Shown here: positions 8,914 to 18,330 of the stretch, one piece after another
Position numbering within the stretch: the stretch's first letter is position 1
How the letters are laid out: the number at the start of each line of letters is the position of its first letter
Assembly: GCA_000775715.1 (NCBI GenBank)
Contig: JRWQ01000007.1
Location: 124,001-188,000, forward strand
Direction: 5' to 3'
DNA length: 64,000 bases
DNA from: Vibrio tubiashii
GTDB taxonomy: Bacteria > Pseudomonadota > Gammaproteobacteria > Enterobacterales > Vibrionaceae
Program-made: the position numbers and the translations under genes
The notes under the pieces: generated by a model
Told to the model about the DNA's origin: nothing
Database searches by the model: none
The model's input: the letters and a program-made list of their open reading frames with translations, nothing else

Positions 8914-10042
8914 ATCGATATTAGCGGTTGCGCTCGGAGTGGGGGCCATCTTGATGGCATTGGTTTTGGTAGAGCATTTAGAACCGGAACCAACGGAGAT
9001 CAAAGAAAAATCCGCAGTGAAAGCCCCTGTTTCGGTGATGGAAGTAACACCTCATGAACATGAATCCTCTTTAACCTTGCTCGCGACTACAACTGCAAGG
9101 TGGCCCGTTCAATTGAAGGCTTCGAGCAGTGCTCAATTAGCTTGGTTGAATTCAGAATTAGAGCCAGGAAGCACCGTTACTAAGGGGGAGGTGTTGGCTA
9201 AGTTAGAAACCAGTGCGCTCGCATCTAATCTAGCCCAAGCTAAGAGCTTGGTGAGTCAGGCTGAACTGAATTTAAAACAGGCAAAACATGAGCAGACGGT
9301 TGCGTTGAAAATGCTGTCTGCCAAAACCAGCTCACCATTTGCGCGTCGAGAACCACAGGTCGCTGCGGCTAGAGCAGAATTAGATCGAGCGATCCAAGCA
9401 TTGCGCAGTGCCGAAAAGTTATACAGTGAAGCCAATATTGTTGCACCCTTTGACGCGATTGTGTTGCGACGACAGATTAGCCCTGGTGAGTGGTTGGAGT
9501 CTGGACAAGTGCTGTTTGAACTAGCGGCAAGTGATTCGGTCGATGTTCAATTGCCTGTGTCTGATCTTCATTGGCGTAAAGTACAAAATGCACTGAGTAA
9601 ACCAGAAATCTCTGTAATCAATAGAGCAGGGCAGCATTGGCCAGCTAAGTTACGCTACATCGCACCTCAAGCGGATGCCAATACTCGTCAGCGTCAAGTT
9701 GTTTTGGCCGTTAGTGAACCGTATTCAGAAGGTGAAATGCTATTGCCTAATCAACAAGTTAAGGTTGAGGTTAGGCTTGGGAAACAACAAAATATTGCGA
9801 CGTTACCGATCAGTGCACTTACACGTGATGGCTTTGTTTGGACCCTAGATAATCAGGATAGATTGAAAAAAGAGTGGGTAACCTTGGTCGGGCAGCAGCA
9901 AAATCAGGTTTTCGTTCGCTTTGAAGATCAACCACAGCGTCCACGCCAAGTCGTCATTTACCCGCTGCTGTCGATGGTAGTGGGTAAGCAAGTCGCACCT
10001 CAGAATATGACGGAAGTTGCAGCCGTGTTGAGGAGCGAATAA
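8903..10042 (+). CDS. RND efflux membrane-fusion (periplasmic adaptor) protein
   Basis: A single N-terminal hydrophobic anchor (about residues 5-22) is followed by a lipoyl half-domain (LEPGSTVTKGEVLAKLE near 95), an alpha-helical hairpin rich in Ala/Gln/Glu, the second lipoyl half (IVAPFDAIVLRRQISPGEW near 182) and beta-barrel domains. This is the HlyD/AcrA adaptor plan. It should link the inner-membrane RND pump encoded next to an outer-membrane TolC-type channel, which is not encoded in this window. GGAGG precedes the ATG. The stop overlaps the next ATG by one base (TAATG). Confidence 0.9.
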   Translation: MRAKSILAVALGVGAILMALVLVEHLEPEPTEIKEKSAVKAPVSVMEVTPHEHESSLTLLATTTARWPVQLKASSSAQLAWLNSELEPGSTVTKGEVLAKLETSALASNLAQAKSLVSQAELNLKQAKHEQTVALKMLSAKTSSPFARREPQVAAARAELDRAIQALRSAEKLYSEANIVAPFDAIVLRRQISPGEWLESGQVLFELAASDSVDVQLPVSDLHWRKVQNALSKPEISVINRAGQHWPAKLRYIAPQADANTRQRQVVLAVSEPYSEGEMLLPNQQVKVEVRLGKQQNIATLPISALTRDGFVWTLDNQDRLKKEWVTLVGQQQNQVFVRFEDQPQRPRQVVIYPLLSMVVGKQVAPQNMTEVAAVLRSE

Positions 10043-13000
10043 TGAGTTGGCTAACCAAGTGGTTTATCAATAATCCGGTCGGTGCCAACTTGTTGATGTT
10101 GGCAATCATTGCAAGCGGTGTCTTGGCATTCGGTCAGTTACGCGTCGAGTCATTTCCTCAGATTGCGCCGTCTTCTATCTCTATTACCGTGGCTTACCCC
10201 GGGGGAAGTGCCAAGCAAATAGATGAGAGTATTACCCAGCGCATTGAAGAGTCGATTAGCGGTATCGCGGGAATAAAGCAGATCACCAGCCAGTCTAGCG
10301 CTGGCCTGTCGAGTGTGGTGGTGCGCAAAACCAGTAGCACTGATTTAAACAAGCTATTGGACGATGTGCGCAATCGGGTCAATGCAATTAATGGGTTTCC
10401 AGCTCAGGCTGAACGCCCGCAAGTCGTTCGTAACGAGTTTACTAATTTGGCGGCTTTTGTTGTCGTCTCTGGTGAGCGTAGCGATGAAGAGCTTCAGCCT
10501 ATCGCACGTCAAATTGAACTCGCGCTTAAAAAAAATCCACGCATTTCAAAAGTGAATAACTATGGGGCGCGTGATCCTCAGCTAATTATCGAGCCTCGAC
10601 CAGATGAGCTAAAAAAGCTCGGTATGAGTTTAGACGTTCTTGCTAACATTATTAACCAAATGTCCTTAGAGTCACGAACCGGTGAGTTAGTAAGCGCCAA
10701 AGGTAGGATGGTGATTCGAGGAGATGGCTACGCCGATGATTTGCAAAAACTGAAACGCTTGATTGTCTCTTCGAGTCCTTCAGGTACGGTTTACCTTGGT
10801 GATATTGCGTCAATAACACGAGGTTATCAAACAAGTGGGGCGATTGTTCGAAATAATGGTTCAAATGCCATTGCCTTGTTAGTCAGTACCAGCCAGACGG
10901 ACAACCTTCTTAAGGTAAGTTCAGCGATTGAAGATACGTTGGCTGAGCAAAAACGAATTCTCCCCGCTGATATTGAACTCAGCGTGATGGCAGATATGGC
11001 GCCATACATCGAGGAGCAGCTATTTCGACTTGGTGATAATGCGTGGCAAGGCCTACTGATTGTGGTTGTGCTTCTTGGGGTGTTTTTAGACCTTAAACTG
11101 GCGTTTTGGGTTGCAATAGGTATTCCTGTGGCACTTGCCGGAACCTTGGGAGCGATGCAACTAGTCAATTACAGCATCAACGACATTACCTTGTTTGGTT
11201 TCATTTTGGTGCTCGGTATTTTGGTCGATGATGCGGTGGTTGTTGGCGAAGCCATTTATGAAAAATGCACCCTGTACAAGAATGGAAAAGAAGCCGCTTG
11301 GCATGGCGTGCACTCTGTCGCAGTCGCTACGGTTTTTGGTGTTTTGACCACAGTCGCGGCGTTCTCTCCAATGCTTTGGATTAATAACGACTTTGCCAAA
11401 ATACTCGCCGGCTTCTCGGCCGTGGTCATATTTGCGCTAATTTTCTCGTTGATTGAAAGTAAGTTCATTTTGCCATCTCATTTGGCGAATCTATCTACTT
11501 GCAAGCAAAGAAAAGGGCTGATTACTAAGATTCAAACGAGTGCTCAAGGCGGATTAACTTGGTTTAATCGCCGTGTCTACAAACCGACTCTTGAACTCGT
11601 GCTTGAGTATAAAGCTGCAGCTTTGATGTGCTTTATTGCCACGACTATATTGGCCTACGGTATGTGGTCGACTGGCACGATTCGAAGTGCAGTTTTTCCA
11701 GAAATACCGGGGCGCTATATCACGGCTAAAGCTGAGCTGGAAGACGGTGCACCGCTGCCTTTGCAAAAGCAAGCATTGGATAAAATCGAACAGTCAATGC
11801 TTGCTATCGAGAAAACGCTACAAGTAGATTATCCTCTCGGTAGCAGGCCCGTTGTTAATTTGCTTGCGTGGTCTGATGGCTACGGCGAGATAGAGGTGAC
11901 TGCGGAGCTAACTAGTGAAGCTCTAGCCATCTTACCTAGTAATCTAATCATTGAGAGTTGGCGGCAACAAGTGGGTGCTATAGAAGGGGCGTATTCAATA
12001 GAATTTAGTGCTGCTGAAGAACCTGCTGGTGGTACGTTTATTTCAATTTCCTCATCTGACCGCAGCTTGGCTAATCGAGTAGCGACCAAGTTAGCTCAGT
12101 CATTATCTGTTCTTCCTGGGGTTGCGGATGTCTACCATGATGGTAAGGGAGGTCAGCCCCAGGTTCGCTTGGTACTCAATGAATTCGGTCATCAGCTTGG
12201 CTTAACTCAGGATCAATTGGCTAAGTTGGCGGGTGAGGCGTTTGGTGAGCGCGAAGTTCATCGCCTTTTGGAACAAGGGCAAGAAACTAAGGTATTGCTT
12301 AAATATCCAAGAGATGTACGCAAGACTTTAGCGCAACTAGAACAAACTGAAGTTATGGTTGCGGGGGGAAAAACTGTCTTGGTCGGAGATGTTGCAGAGT
12401 TTCACCATGAACAGCAGCCACAGATTATGTATCGTCGAAATCGCGATCAGGTAGTTAACCTTTATTGGAAACAAAACAGAGATATACAGGCGCCCGAGCA
12501 AACTATGACGCAATTGACTAAAACAATAGAGCAGCTAGAGCTTCAGTATCCCGATGTAAAAATTAAAGCAGGGGGGGAATTTGAAGAGATCAGTGAAGTT
12601 TCTGATGGGTTTAAGTCCGCCATGATTCTGACCATCTTGCTGATCTACATTTTGTTGGCGGTGCCACTGAAGTCTTATTGGCAGCCGTTTATTATTATGG
12701 CGGTCATCCCCTTCGGTTTCGCAGGAGCGATTTTTGGCCACTACATTATGGATTTACCTATTAGTCTGTTGTCAATGTTCGGCATGATGGCGATGACAGG
12801 GATTGTCATTAATGATTCACTGGTATTGATTACGCGTTTTAATCATGAATATCGAAATGGTATGCCACTTAAACAAGCCTTGGTCACGGCGGGTACCAGT
12901 CGCCTTAGGGCTATTTTCTTGACCACTATCACAACGGTTTGCGGTTTATTGCCATTGTTGGGTGAAACCGCTGAGCAAGCTCAGTACCTTAAGCCAGCGG

Positions 13001-13134
13001 CAGTATCACTCGTGTTTGGTGAGTTATTTGCCACGGTTGTGACTTTGTTGCTTATCCCGATATTGTTGGGATTAACGAGTCGTAAACAAGAGAAGCAAGC
13101 AGAGGCGCTATTGGTAATGGATACAGAGTCATGA
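10042..13134 (+). CDS. RND-family efflux permease (AcrB/MexB superfamily)
   Basis: The 1030-residue length, a first helix near 13-33, two large periplasmic loops and a second repeat fit the RND family. LGILVDDAVVVGEAI near residues 392-406 is the TM4 segment with the paired Asp residues of the proton relay. The divergent sequence places it in the broad multidrug/HAE1-like permease group rather than close to AcrB. It exports hydrophobic or amphiphilic compounds using the proton gradient. It overlaps the adaptor gene by one base and the AraC gene by 4 bases (ATGA). Confidence 0.92.
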   Translation: MSWLTKWFINNPVGANLLMLAIIASGVLAFGQLRVESFPQIAPSSISITVAYPGGSAKQIDESITQRIEESISGIAGIKQITSQSSAGLSSVVVRKTSSTDLNKLLDDVRNRVNAINGFPAQAERPQVVRNEFTNLAAFVVVSGERSDEELQPIARQIELALKKNPRISKVNNYGARDPQLIIEPRPDELKKLGMSLDVLANIINQMSLESRTGELVSAKGRMVIRGDGYADDLQKLKRLIVSSSPSGTVYLGDIASITRGYQTSGAIVRNNGSNAIALLVSTSQTDNLLKVSSAIEDTLAEQKRILPADIELSVMADMAPYIEEQLFRLGDNAWQGLLIVVVLLGVFLDLKLAFWVAIGIPVALAGTLGAMQLVNYSINDITLFGFILVLGILVDDAVVVGEAIYEKCTLYKNGKEAAWHGVHSVAVATVFGVLTTVAAFSPMLWINNDFAKILAGFSAVVIFALIFSLIESKFILPSHLANLSTCKQRKGLITKIQTSAQGGLTWFNRRVYKPTLELVLEYKAAALMCFIATTILAYGMWSTGTIRSAVFPEIPGRYITAKAELEDGAPLPLQKQALDKIEQSMLAIEKTLQVDYPLGSRPVVNLLAWSDGYGEIEVTAELTSEALAILPSNLIIESWRQQVGAIEGAYSIEFSAAEEPAGGTFISISSSDRSLANRVATKLAQSLSVLPGVADVYHDGKGGQPQVRLVLNEFGHQLGLTQDQLAKLAGEAFGEREVHRLLEQGQETKVLLKYPRDVRKTLAQLEQTEVMVAGGKTVLVGDVAEFHHEQQPQIMYRRNRDQVVNLYWKQNRDIQAPEQTMTQLTKTIEQLELQYPDVKIKAGGEFEEISEVSDGFKSAMILTILLIYILLAVPLKSYWQPFIIMAVIPFGFAGAIFGHYIMDLPISLLSMFGMMAMTGIVINDSLVLITRFNHEYRNGMPLKQALVTAGTSRLRAIFLTTITTVCGLLPLLGETAEQAQYLKPAAVSLVFGELFATVVTLLLIPILLGLTSRKQEKQAEALLVMDTES

Positions 13135-14102
13135 GTAAGGAAATGGGTTTAATCCAACAAACGAACGATAGTGGATTCAGTGATCTAAAAGGGCCGAGCG
13201 AAATGGTAGAGAGTGCACCTAAGCCTTTTATGTTGGTGCCTGAAATTGCGCTGTTAGAGCCTTTGTCTGAACACCTGCGCAAGCGTTTTTCTCATGCGCT
13301 CTATCTGATGCATAAAGAACTTGATGAACACAGAACGTGGGAGCAAATTGCTACTGCTAGTGCGATTTCTCCTTACCATTTCCATCGCGAATTTACTCAG
13401 CTTTTTAATGAGACTCCTGGACGGTATTTGAGTCGTTTACGCTTGCAAGTTTCGGTTAGCTTGCTGATGAGCAATGACGTGAGGAGCGTGACAGAAATTG
13501 CTCAGTATTGTGGTTTCTCATCTTCTCAGGCGCTTGGAAAAGCATTGAAGCGAGAGCTTGGCGTTACAGCGAAACAAGTGCGAAAGATGGGGTATGATCT
13601 CACACCCAAAGAGGCAGCGGCTTTCCTCAACAAGCTCGCTCATCCAGGAAATGAGGTTTCATTAGAGAAGCAGTTAGCTCAATCGATGCCGACTGAGATA
13701 ATTTGGTATCCAAAGCGAGGAATGAAAAAGTTATCTGTCGTTGACTCTGATTGGGATAATGTTTTTGAACGCTACGGAGAAAAATCGGTTCGCTTACTGG
13801 GAGCAACACCTATCAACCAACTCGAGCAGACTTGGGATCAGATCGATACTCATATTGGAGATTGGCAAGTTGAAGACAATCAGTACGACTTTGAATTGCC
13901 AGAAGGCTATTACTTATGTAGTGAGGTCTATATTGTTTCAGATACAGGGTATAGCGCTGCATTAGAGGCGATATTTGATATTGCCCTTAAGCAACAGTTA
14001 GAGATCGATGGCGGTGGGTATTTTGTTGAAATGATACGCCATATCGAGTTAACAGAACTTGGTGGAGTGACCTTTTCATTGCAAGTGCCAATTGTAAAAT
14101 GA
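13131..14102 (+). CDS. AraC-family regulator with C-terminal GyrI-like effector domain
   Basis: The tandem AraC HTH occupies about residues 45-145 (TWEQIATASAISPYHFHREF and VTEIAQYCGFSSSQALGKAL). The C-terminal half (about 170-323) looks like a GyrI-like/BacStim ligand domain, as in Rob and MarA-type multidrug sensors. Its ATG overlaps the RND stop, so it is translated with the pump. The likely role is autoregulation of the efflux operon upon binding an effluxed compound; that is inferred from fold and position. Confidence 0.85.
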   Translation: MSKEMGLIQQTNDSGFSDLKGPSEMVESAPKPFMLVPEIALLEPLSEHLRKRFSHALYLMHKELDEHRTWEQIATASAISPYHFHREFTQLFNETPGRYLSRLRLQVSVSLLMSNDVRSVTEIAQYCGFSSSQALGKALKRELGVTAKQVRKMGYDLTPKEAAAFLNKLAHPGNEVSLEKQLAQSMPTEIIWYPKRGMKKLSVVDSDWDNVFERYGEKSVRLLGATPINQLEQTWDQIDTHIGDWQVEDNQYDFELPEGYYLCSEVYIVSDTGYSAALEAIFDIALKQQLEIDGGGYFVEMIRHIELTELGGVTFSLQVPIVK

Positions 14103-14305
14103 TTCCACTCTGTTCCCTCCTTTCCTCACCCATCAGTTTTATGGTCATGTGGTACTGGGCGCCATAAATACGTGACTCTCAATGCTGATTCTTAGGCTTG
14201 GTAAAATTTGATTACACCTGGTTGTTTATGTTGGCTTTCTGGTTTTCGTTAGCTATTAAGATTGACTTTATATTTAATATTGGTGAATAAATTTGCAAAA
14301 TTATC

Positions 14306-14333
14306 TTGTGTTGGATTTTTTAGCATATATAAT
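14306..14333 (+). promoter_or_regulatory. Candidate sigma70 promoter for yjiH
   Basis: TTGTGT at 14306-14311 and a perfect TATAAT at 14328-14333 are separated by 16 bases and lie about 60 bases before the yjiH ATG. The 291-base gap 14103-14393 also holds a 7-base inverted repeat (TTTATGG at 14138, CCATAAA at 14162). Nothing else is evident there. Confidence 0.5.
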
Positions 14334-14393
14334 CACTCTCAATGAAGATTTATTCACTTAAAGTGAAATTGTAGTCATCTAGGGAGTAGTCAG

Positions 14394-15767
14394 ATGAGCG
14401 ATACACTTCTCGTTGAAGAGAACCACAAAACTAACCGGAATTTGCTAATGTTTGCAATTCCATCTCTGCTAGGATTGTTCTTTTTCCTTGCTCCGTTAAC
14501 TTACGATGGTAACTTTACCTTCCCTCTGGCTTTAATGGCCAAAGGCTTCAAAGCGGTTCTTGGCGAAGCCATTTTGCCGACTGTAACAGGCGTGATCTGT
14601 TTTTCAGCTTTTGCTTCACTTGCAGCGAGTCTTGTAAAGCCGACATTTGTTACCCAATCTCTTTTGCTGACGAGACTGTTCATCCTGACCCCAACATGGC
14701 TCATGATTCGTTTGCTAGGTGCGCTATTTACGCTGCTAGCATTACATCAAATTGGGCCAGAGATCATCTGGAACGGTAATACAGGTGGCTTAGTTCTTAA
14801 TGACTTACTGCCATCGCTGTTGGTGACTTTTTTCCTTGCGGGTTTGCTGCTTCCACTGCTGCTTAATTTTGGCTTGCTTGAGTTACTAGGTACATTACTC
14901 AGTAAGTTTATGCGCCCAATCTTCCGCCTGCCTGGACGAGCGGCGATCGATTGTATGTCTTCATGGTTAGGCGACGGTACGGTTGGGGTGATCTTGACCA
15001 GTAAACAGTATGAAGATAAAAAGTACACTGCGCGTGAAGCCGCGGTTGTGGCCACCATGTTCTCGCCTGTGGGTATTTCCTTCTCTTTAGTGGTACTGAC
15101 TCAAGTTGGATTGGCGAACTACTTTGTACCGTTCTATTTTTCGATCTGTTTATCCGGTGTGATTGCTGCGATGGTCATTCAGTTCTTGCCACCACTATCG
15201 TACAAAAAAGATCTCTATATTGATGGTAGTGCACCGAATCGAGATGATGAACTGGTTCCTGCTGGTAAATCCACTCTAAGTTTTGGCATGGAGCTAGCCC
15301 TTAAACGTGCCGATAAAGTAAAAAGCTTAGGCTCTGTGGCTAAAGAAGGCGTGCATAACGCGCTAGATATGGTATTTGGTGTGCTTCCTGTTGTTATGGC
15401 GATTGGTACACTAGGCCTAGTGGTTGCAGAAGCGACGCCACTGTTCTCGATGCTGGGTGCTCCGTTTGTACCTCTACTCGATCTACTTAATGTGCCCGAA
15501 GCTGCTGCGGCGGCTGAAACAATGCTGGTGGGCTTCACTGATATGTATGTTCCTTCAATCATCGCAGCGTCAACTGTTAATGCGGATTTAACCAAGTTTG
15601 TTGTTGCAGCGCTATCTGTTACTCAGCTGATTTTCATGTCAGAGACAGGGTCGGTTATCTTAAGCAGTAAGGTGCCGATCAACTTCCTAGAACTGGTGGC
15701 CATTTTCCTATTACGTACGTTAGTGACGCTGCCGATAATCGTTTTAGTTGCTCACGCGATCTTCTAG
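14394..15767 (+). CDS. yjiH: YjiH family nucleoside-recognition (Gate) membrane protein
   Basis: The 457-residue polytopic protein matches the YjiH family: FAIPSLLGLFFFLAPL at the N-terminus, the Gate-domain segment RPIFRLPGRAAIDCMSSWLGDGTVG near 180-203, and a C-terminal helix cluster. The family is thought to move a small metabolite across the inner membrane, but the substrate is not established. A GGGAG ribosome site and a good promoter precede it, and a strong terminator follows, so it is a single-gene unit. Confidence 0.85.
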   Translation: MSDTLLVEENHKTNRNLLMFAIPSLLGLFFFLAPLTYDGNFTFPLALMAKGFKAVLGEAILPTVTGVICFSAFASLAASLVKPTFVTQSLLLTRLFILTPTWLMIRLLGALFTLLALHQIGPEIIWNGNTGGLVLNDLLPSLLVTFFLAGLLLPLLLNFGLLELLGTLLSKFMRPIFRLPGRAAIDCMSSWLGDGTVGVILTSKQYEDKKYTAREAAVVATMFSPVGISFSLVVLTQVGLANYFVPFYFSICLSGVIAAMVIQFLPPLSYKKDLYIDGSAPNRDDELVPAGKSTLSFGMELALKRADKVKSLGSVAKEGVHNALDMVFGVLPVVMAIGTLGLVVAEATPLFSMLGAPFVPLLDLLNVPEAAAAAETMLVGFTDMYVPSIIAASTVNADLTKFVVAALSVTQLIFMSETGSVILSSKVPINFLELVAIFLLRTLVTLPIIVLVAHAIF

Positions 15768-15791
15768 TCGAACTCAATCATTCTGTTCTCA

Positions 15792-15826
15792 AAGCCAGAC
15801 AAATAGATGTTTGTCTGGCTTTTTTG
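15792..15826 (+). terminator. Rho-independent terminator after yjiH
   Basis: A 12-base perfect stem (AAGCCAGACAAA pairing with TTTGTCTGGCTT) has a 6-base loop and a T run. It ends just before the stop of the converging MocR gene. Confidence 0.9.
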
Positions 15827-15830
15827 TTAG

Positions 15831-17213
15831 CTAGCACGCTTGCTTTATAAGCTTGATGAGTAGGTCAAGATCCTGTTTCGCTTGTCCTTGTAGTGGGTAG
15901 CCCATATTGATTCGAATGCATTCACTATATAAATCGAGCGTGGTAAACAGGTGACCAAGCCGGACATCGAGTTGATGTTGTTCAACACTTTGCGCTAGGG
16001 CATCTTGGTTCAAGTTAGGAATTTGTAGCCACAGCACCATGCCACCTTGCGGGTGACTGAATTTAACGTTATGCGGTAGGTGGTGAGTAAGGTATTCAAG
16101 GTATTGTTGTCTCAGACTAAGCAATTGGTTACGCCTTCTTTTTACATGCTTGGCGTACTGTCCCGATTCGATGAAATCTGCCACAGCGAGTTGGGTTGGC
16201 AGGGCTACACCATAACTTGCCGATGCAAATTGGGTTTTGTATGTATCTAGGTATCTTCCTGGAAGGCACCAGCCCAAACGGTAACTGGGTGACAGGCTCT
16301 TTGAGACAGAGCCACACCACAACACATACCCGTTCTTGTCGTAATATTTTGCGGGTAAGGGGGTATGGGAAGAGTAGGAGAGTTCCATATAGACATCATC
16401 TTCTATCACCGGAACACGGTATGCATTGGCAAGCTGTGCCAGCTTTTGCTTCTGGTTGGCTGACATATTGATGCCTTGCGGGTTCATGTGTGAGGTACAA
16501 AATATCGCAGCATCAACGCGTCTATGCTTGAGGTGTGCTTCAAGCTGTTCAAGGTCGATACCGTCATCCAAAGAAGGGATCTCAATGATCTTGCGTGACA
16601 TTTTCCCTAGCAGCTCCAAAATACCATTAAAGCAAGGAGAGCTTATCGCTATGGTGTCGCCTTGTTTGGTGCAGGCTTCTAGTGCCGCTTTGATTGAAGA
16701 CATACACCCTGCTGTGATGACGATCTGGTCGGGACTGAAATGTAAGTCGAGCTTGGCAAAATGGGTGGATAAAGCACTGCGCAGTAAAGGCTCACCTTGA
16801 ACATCGGGATAGTGATTGAGCCTGTCTCCCATCCGTTTCAGTGCACGGCGAAAGCTACGCTCTAACTCAACCACAGACTGTTGATCCGCTGAGGTACTAG
16901 AAACCCCCAAGGGACCACTTTTCGCACTGTGGGTCGGAGAGCTTTTGATGACGTGAGAGACCTTACTTTCAAATTGAGCCCACTCAGGTGTCGAGTGAAC
17001 TGGTTTGCGCGGTGAAATAAAGTAACCCGCTTGTGGTCTAGAGTGAATCCAGCCCTGGGATTCGAGCTCTTGATAGCAACTGACCACGGTAGACATGCTG
17101 ACAGATTGCTGTTTGGCCAGTTGCCTAAGCGATGGCATTCTACCCCCTTCGACTCTTTTACCGTTTTCAATCTCTTCAATAAATTGATTCGCTAGCTGTT
17201 GGTAGATGCTCAT
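15831..17213 (-). CDS. MocR-type regulator (GntR HTH fused to aminotransferase fold)
   Basis: Residues 1-70 are a GntR winged helix (RMPSLRQLAKQQSVSMSTVVSCYQEL). Residues ~110-455 are a fold-type I PLP aminotransferase domain with the PLP lysine in SVSKSLSPSYRLGW. MocR proteins sense PLP or amine metabolites. The gene is divergent from the EamA transporter at 17312 with 98 bases between, so that exporter is the most probable target. Length 460 aa fits the family. Confidence 0.9.
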   Translation of the reverse strand: MSIYQQLANQFIEEIENGKRVEGGRMPSLRQLAKQQSVSMSTVVSCYQELESQGWIHSRPQAGYFISPRKPVHSTPEWAQFESKVSHVIKSSPTHSAKSGPLGVSSTSADQQSVVELERSFRRALKRMGDRLNHYPDVQGEPLLRSALSTHFAKLDLHFSPDQIVITAGCMSSIKAALEACTKQGDTIAISSPCFNGILELLGKMSRKIIEIPSLDDGIDLEQLEAHLKHRRVDAAIFCTSHMNPQGINMSANQKQKLAQLANAYRVPVIEDDVYMELSYSSHTPLPAKYYDKNGYVLWCGSVSKSLSPSYRLGWCLPGRYLDTYKTQFASASYGVALPTQLAVADFIESGQYAKHVKRRRNQLLSLRQQYLEYLTHHLPHNVKFSHPQGGMVLWLQIPNLNQDALAQSVEQHQLDVRLGHLFTTLDLYSECIRINMGYPLQGQAKQDLDLLIKLIKQAC

Positions 17214-17311
17214 TCTTGTCCCTGAACTGTACTGGTTTTTATTTGAAAAATTGTATCTGTATATGATTTGTCGCTCAAGGGATACTGTGGCAAAACATAA
17301 GAGGGACGAAT

Positions 17312-18208
17312 ATGAAAAGAAATGACTTATTGCTCGCCGTGCTTGTCATGGCGATATGGGGATTTAACTTCTCGATGATCAAAATGGGGGTAACTAATGT
17401 CCACCCACTATTGGCAACGGCGGCACGTTTTGCGCTCGCGGTGATTCCTGCGATCTTCTTTATTGCGAGGCCAAATGTCGCGTGGCGTTACTTAGTCGGC
17501 TACGGCATTGTGTTTGGGGTTGGTGTGTGGGGAATGGCCTCTTGGTCTATTACCGCAGGGCTTTCTTCAGGTATCTCTTCGGTTCTACTTTCAAGCAATG
17601 TACTTATTGGTATGGCGGTAGGCATTTGGGTGTTAAAAGAGCAGGCACCGATGCGCAAAGTTGTTGGGGCGGCATTAGCGATGTGTGCCTTGGCAGTACT
17701 GGTTTCAGCGACAACAGGGAACGTCACCTTGAAGGGCGTTGCATTGATTATGATTGCGGCGTGTTCTTGGACCTTGATGGGGGTCATTGTTAAAGCGTCG
17801 AAGACGACACAGGCTTTCTCGTTCAACGTTTGGGGAATGCTGTTTTCGCCACTGCCTCTTGTTCTATTTGCCGTCTTGCTGCATGGCGAAGCGATCATCT
17901 GGCAGGCGTTTGAACAGTGGGATTGGAACACGACCATAGCCGTGGTATTTCAGGCTTATCCAACCACTCTGTTTGGTTACTGGGTGTGGAATCTAATGTT
18001 GATTAAGTACCCGTTAAGTACCACTGCGCCACTGACGCTACTTGTACCAGTGTTTGCTTTAGTGAGTGGGTACATTATGTATGATGAGGTGTTATCTATG
18101 GCACAGATCATTGCCTGTGGGCTGTTTTTGATTGGGATTGGGTTAATCGTTAAGCCTACACAGATGCAAAAGAATTCCGCTAAAGTGTTTGGTAAGTTAG
18201 CACGATAG
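17312..18208 (+). CDS. EamA/DMT-family transporter (RhaT/YdcZ-like exporter)
   Basis: The 298-residue protein has about ten hydrophobic segments in two EamA repeats; it starts LLLAVLVMAIWGFNFSMIKMG, which is typical of O-acetylserine/cysteine-type exporters. An AGAGGGA ribosome site precedes the ATG. Divergent MocR/EamA pairs are common in proteobacteria, and the regulator is likely to control export of an amino-acid-like compound. Confidence 0.86.
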   Translation: MKRNDLLLAVLVMAIWGFNFSMIKMGVTNVHPLLATAARFALAVIPAIFFIARPNVAWRYLVGYGIVFGVGVWGMASWSITAGLSSGISSVLLSSNVLIGMAVGIWVLKEQAPMRKVVGAALAMCALAVLVSATTGNVTLKGVALIMIAACSWTLMGVIVKASKTTQAFSFNVWGMLFSPLPLVLFAVLLHGEAIIWQAFEQWDWNTTIAVVFQAYPTTLFGYWVWNLMLIKYPLSTTAPLTLLVPVFALVSGYIMYDEVLSMAQIIACGLFLIGIGLIVKPTQMQKNSAKVFGKLAR

Positions 18209-18213
18209 AAAGG

Positions 18214-18243
18214 ATTCCGAGTAAGTGAAGACTTACTCGGAAT
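18214..18243. terminator. Perfect 13-bp hairpin between converging genes
   Basis: ATTCCGAGTAAGT pairs perfectly with ACTTACTCGGAAT around a GAAG loop. It lies between the converging EamA and FtrA-like genes. There is no T run, so it may stop transcription weakly or protect 3' ends. Confidence 0.5.
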
Positions 18244-18330
18244 GTGTACAATTACATCAAATCGACTTCAACATCGTAACCATGGTAATAAATGGCGTAC
18301 GTTAAATTTGAATCAAAACTGCGTGACGCC

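Noticed and set aside
15215..15595. 126-aa minus-strand ORF inside yjiH
   Set aside because: It is a Ser/Ala/Thr-rich antisense frame of a membrane protein gene, a typical shadow.
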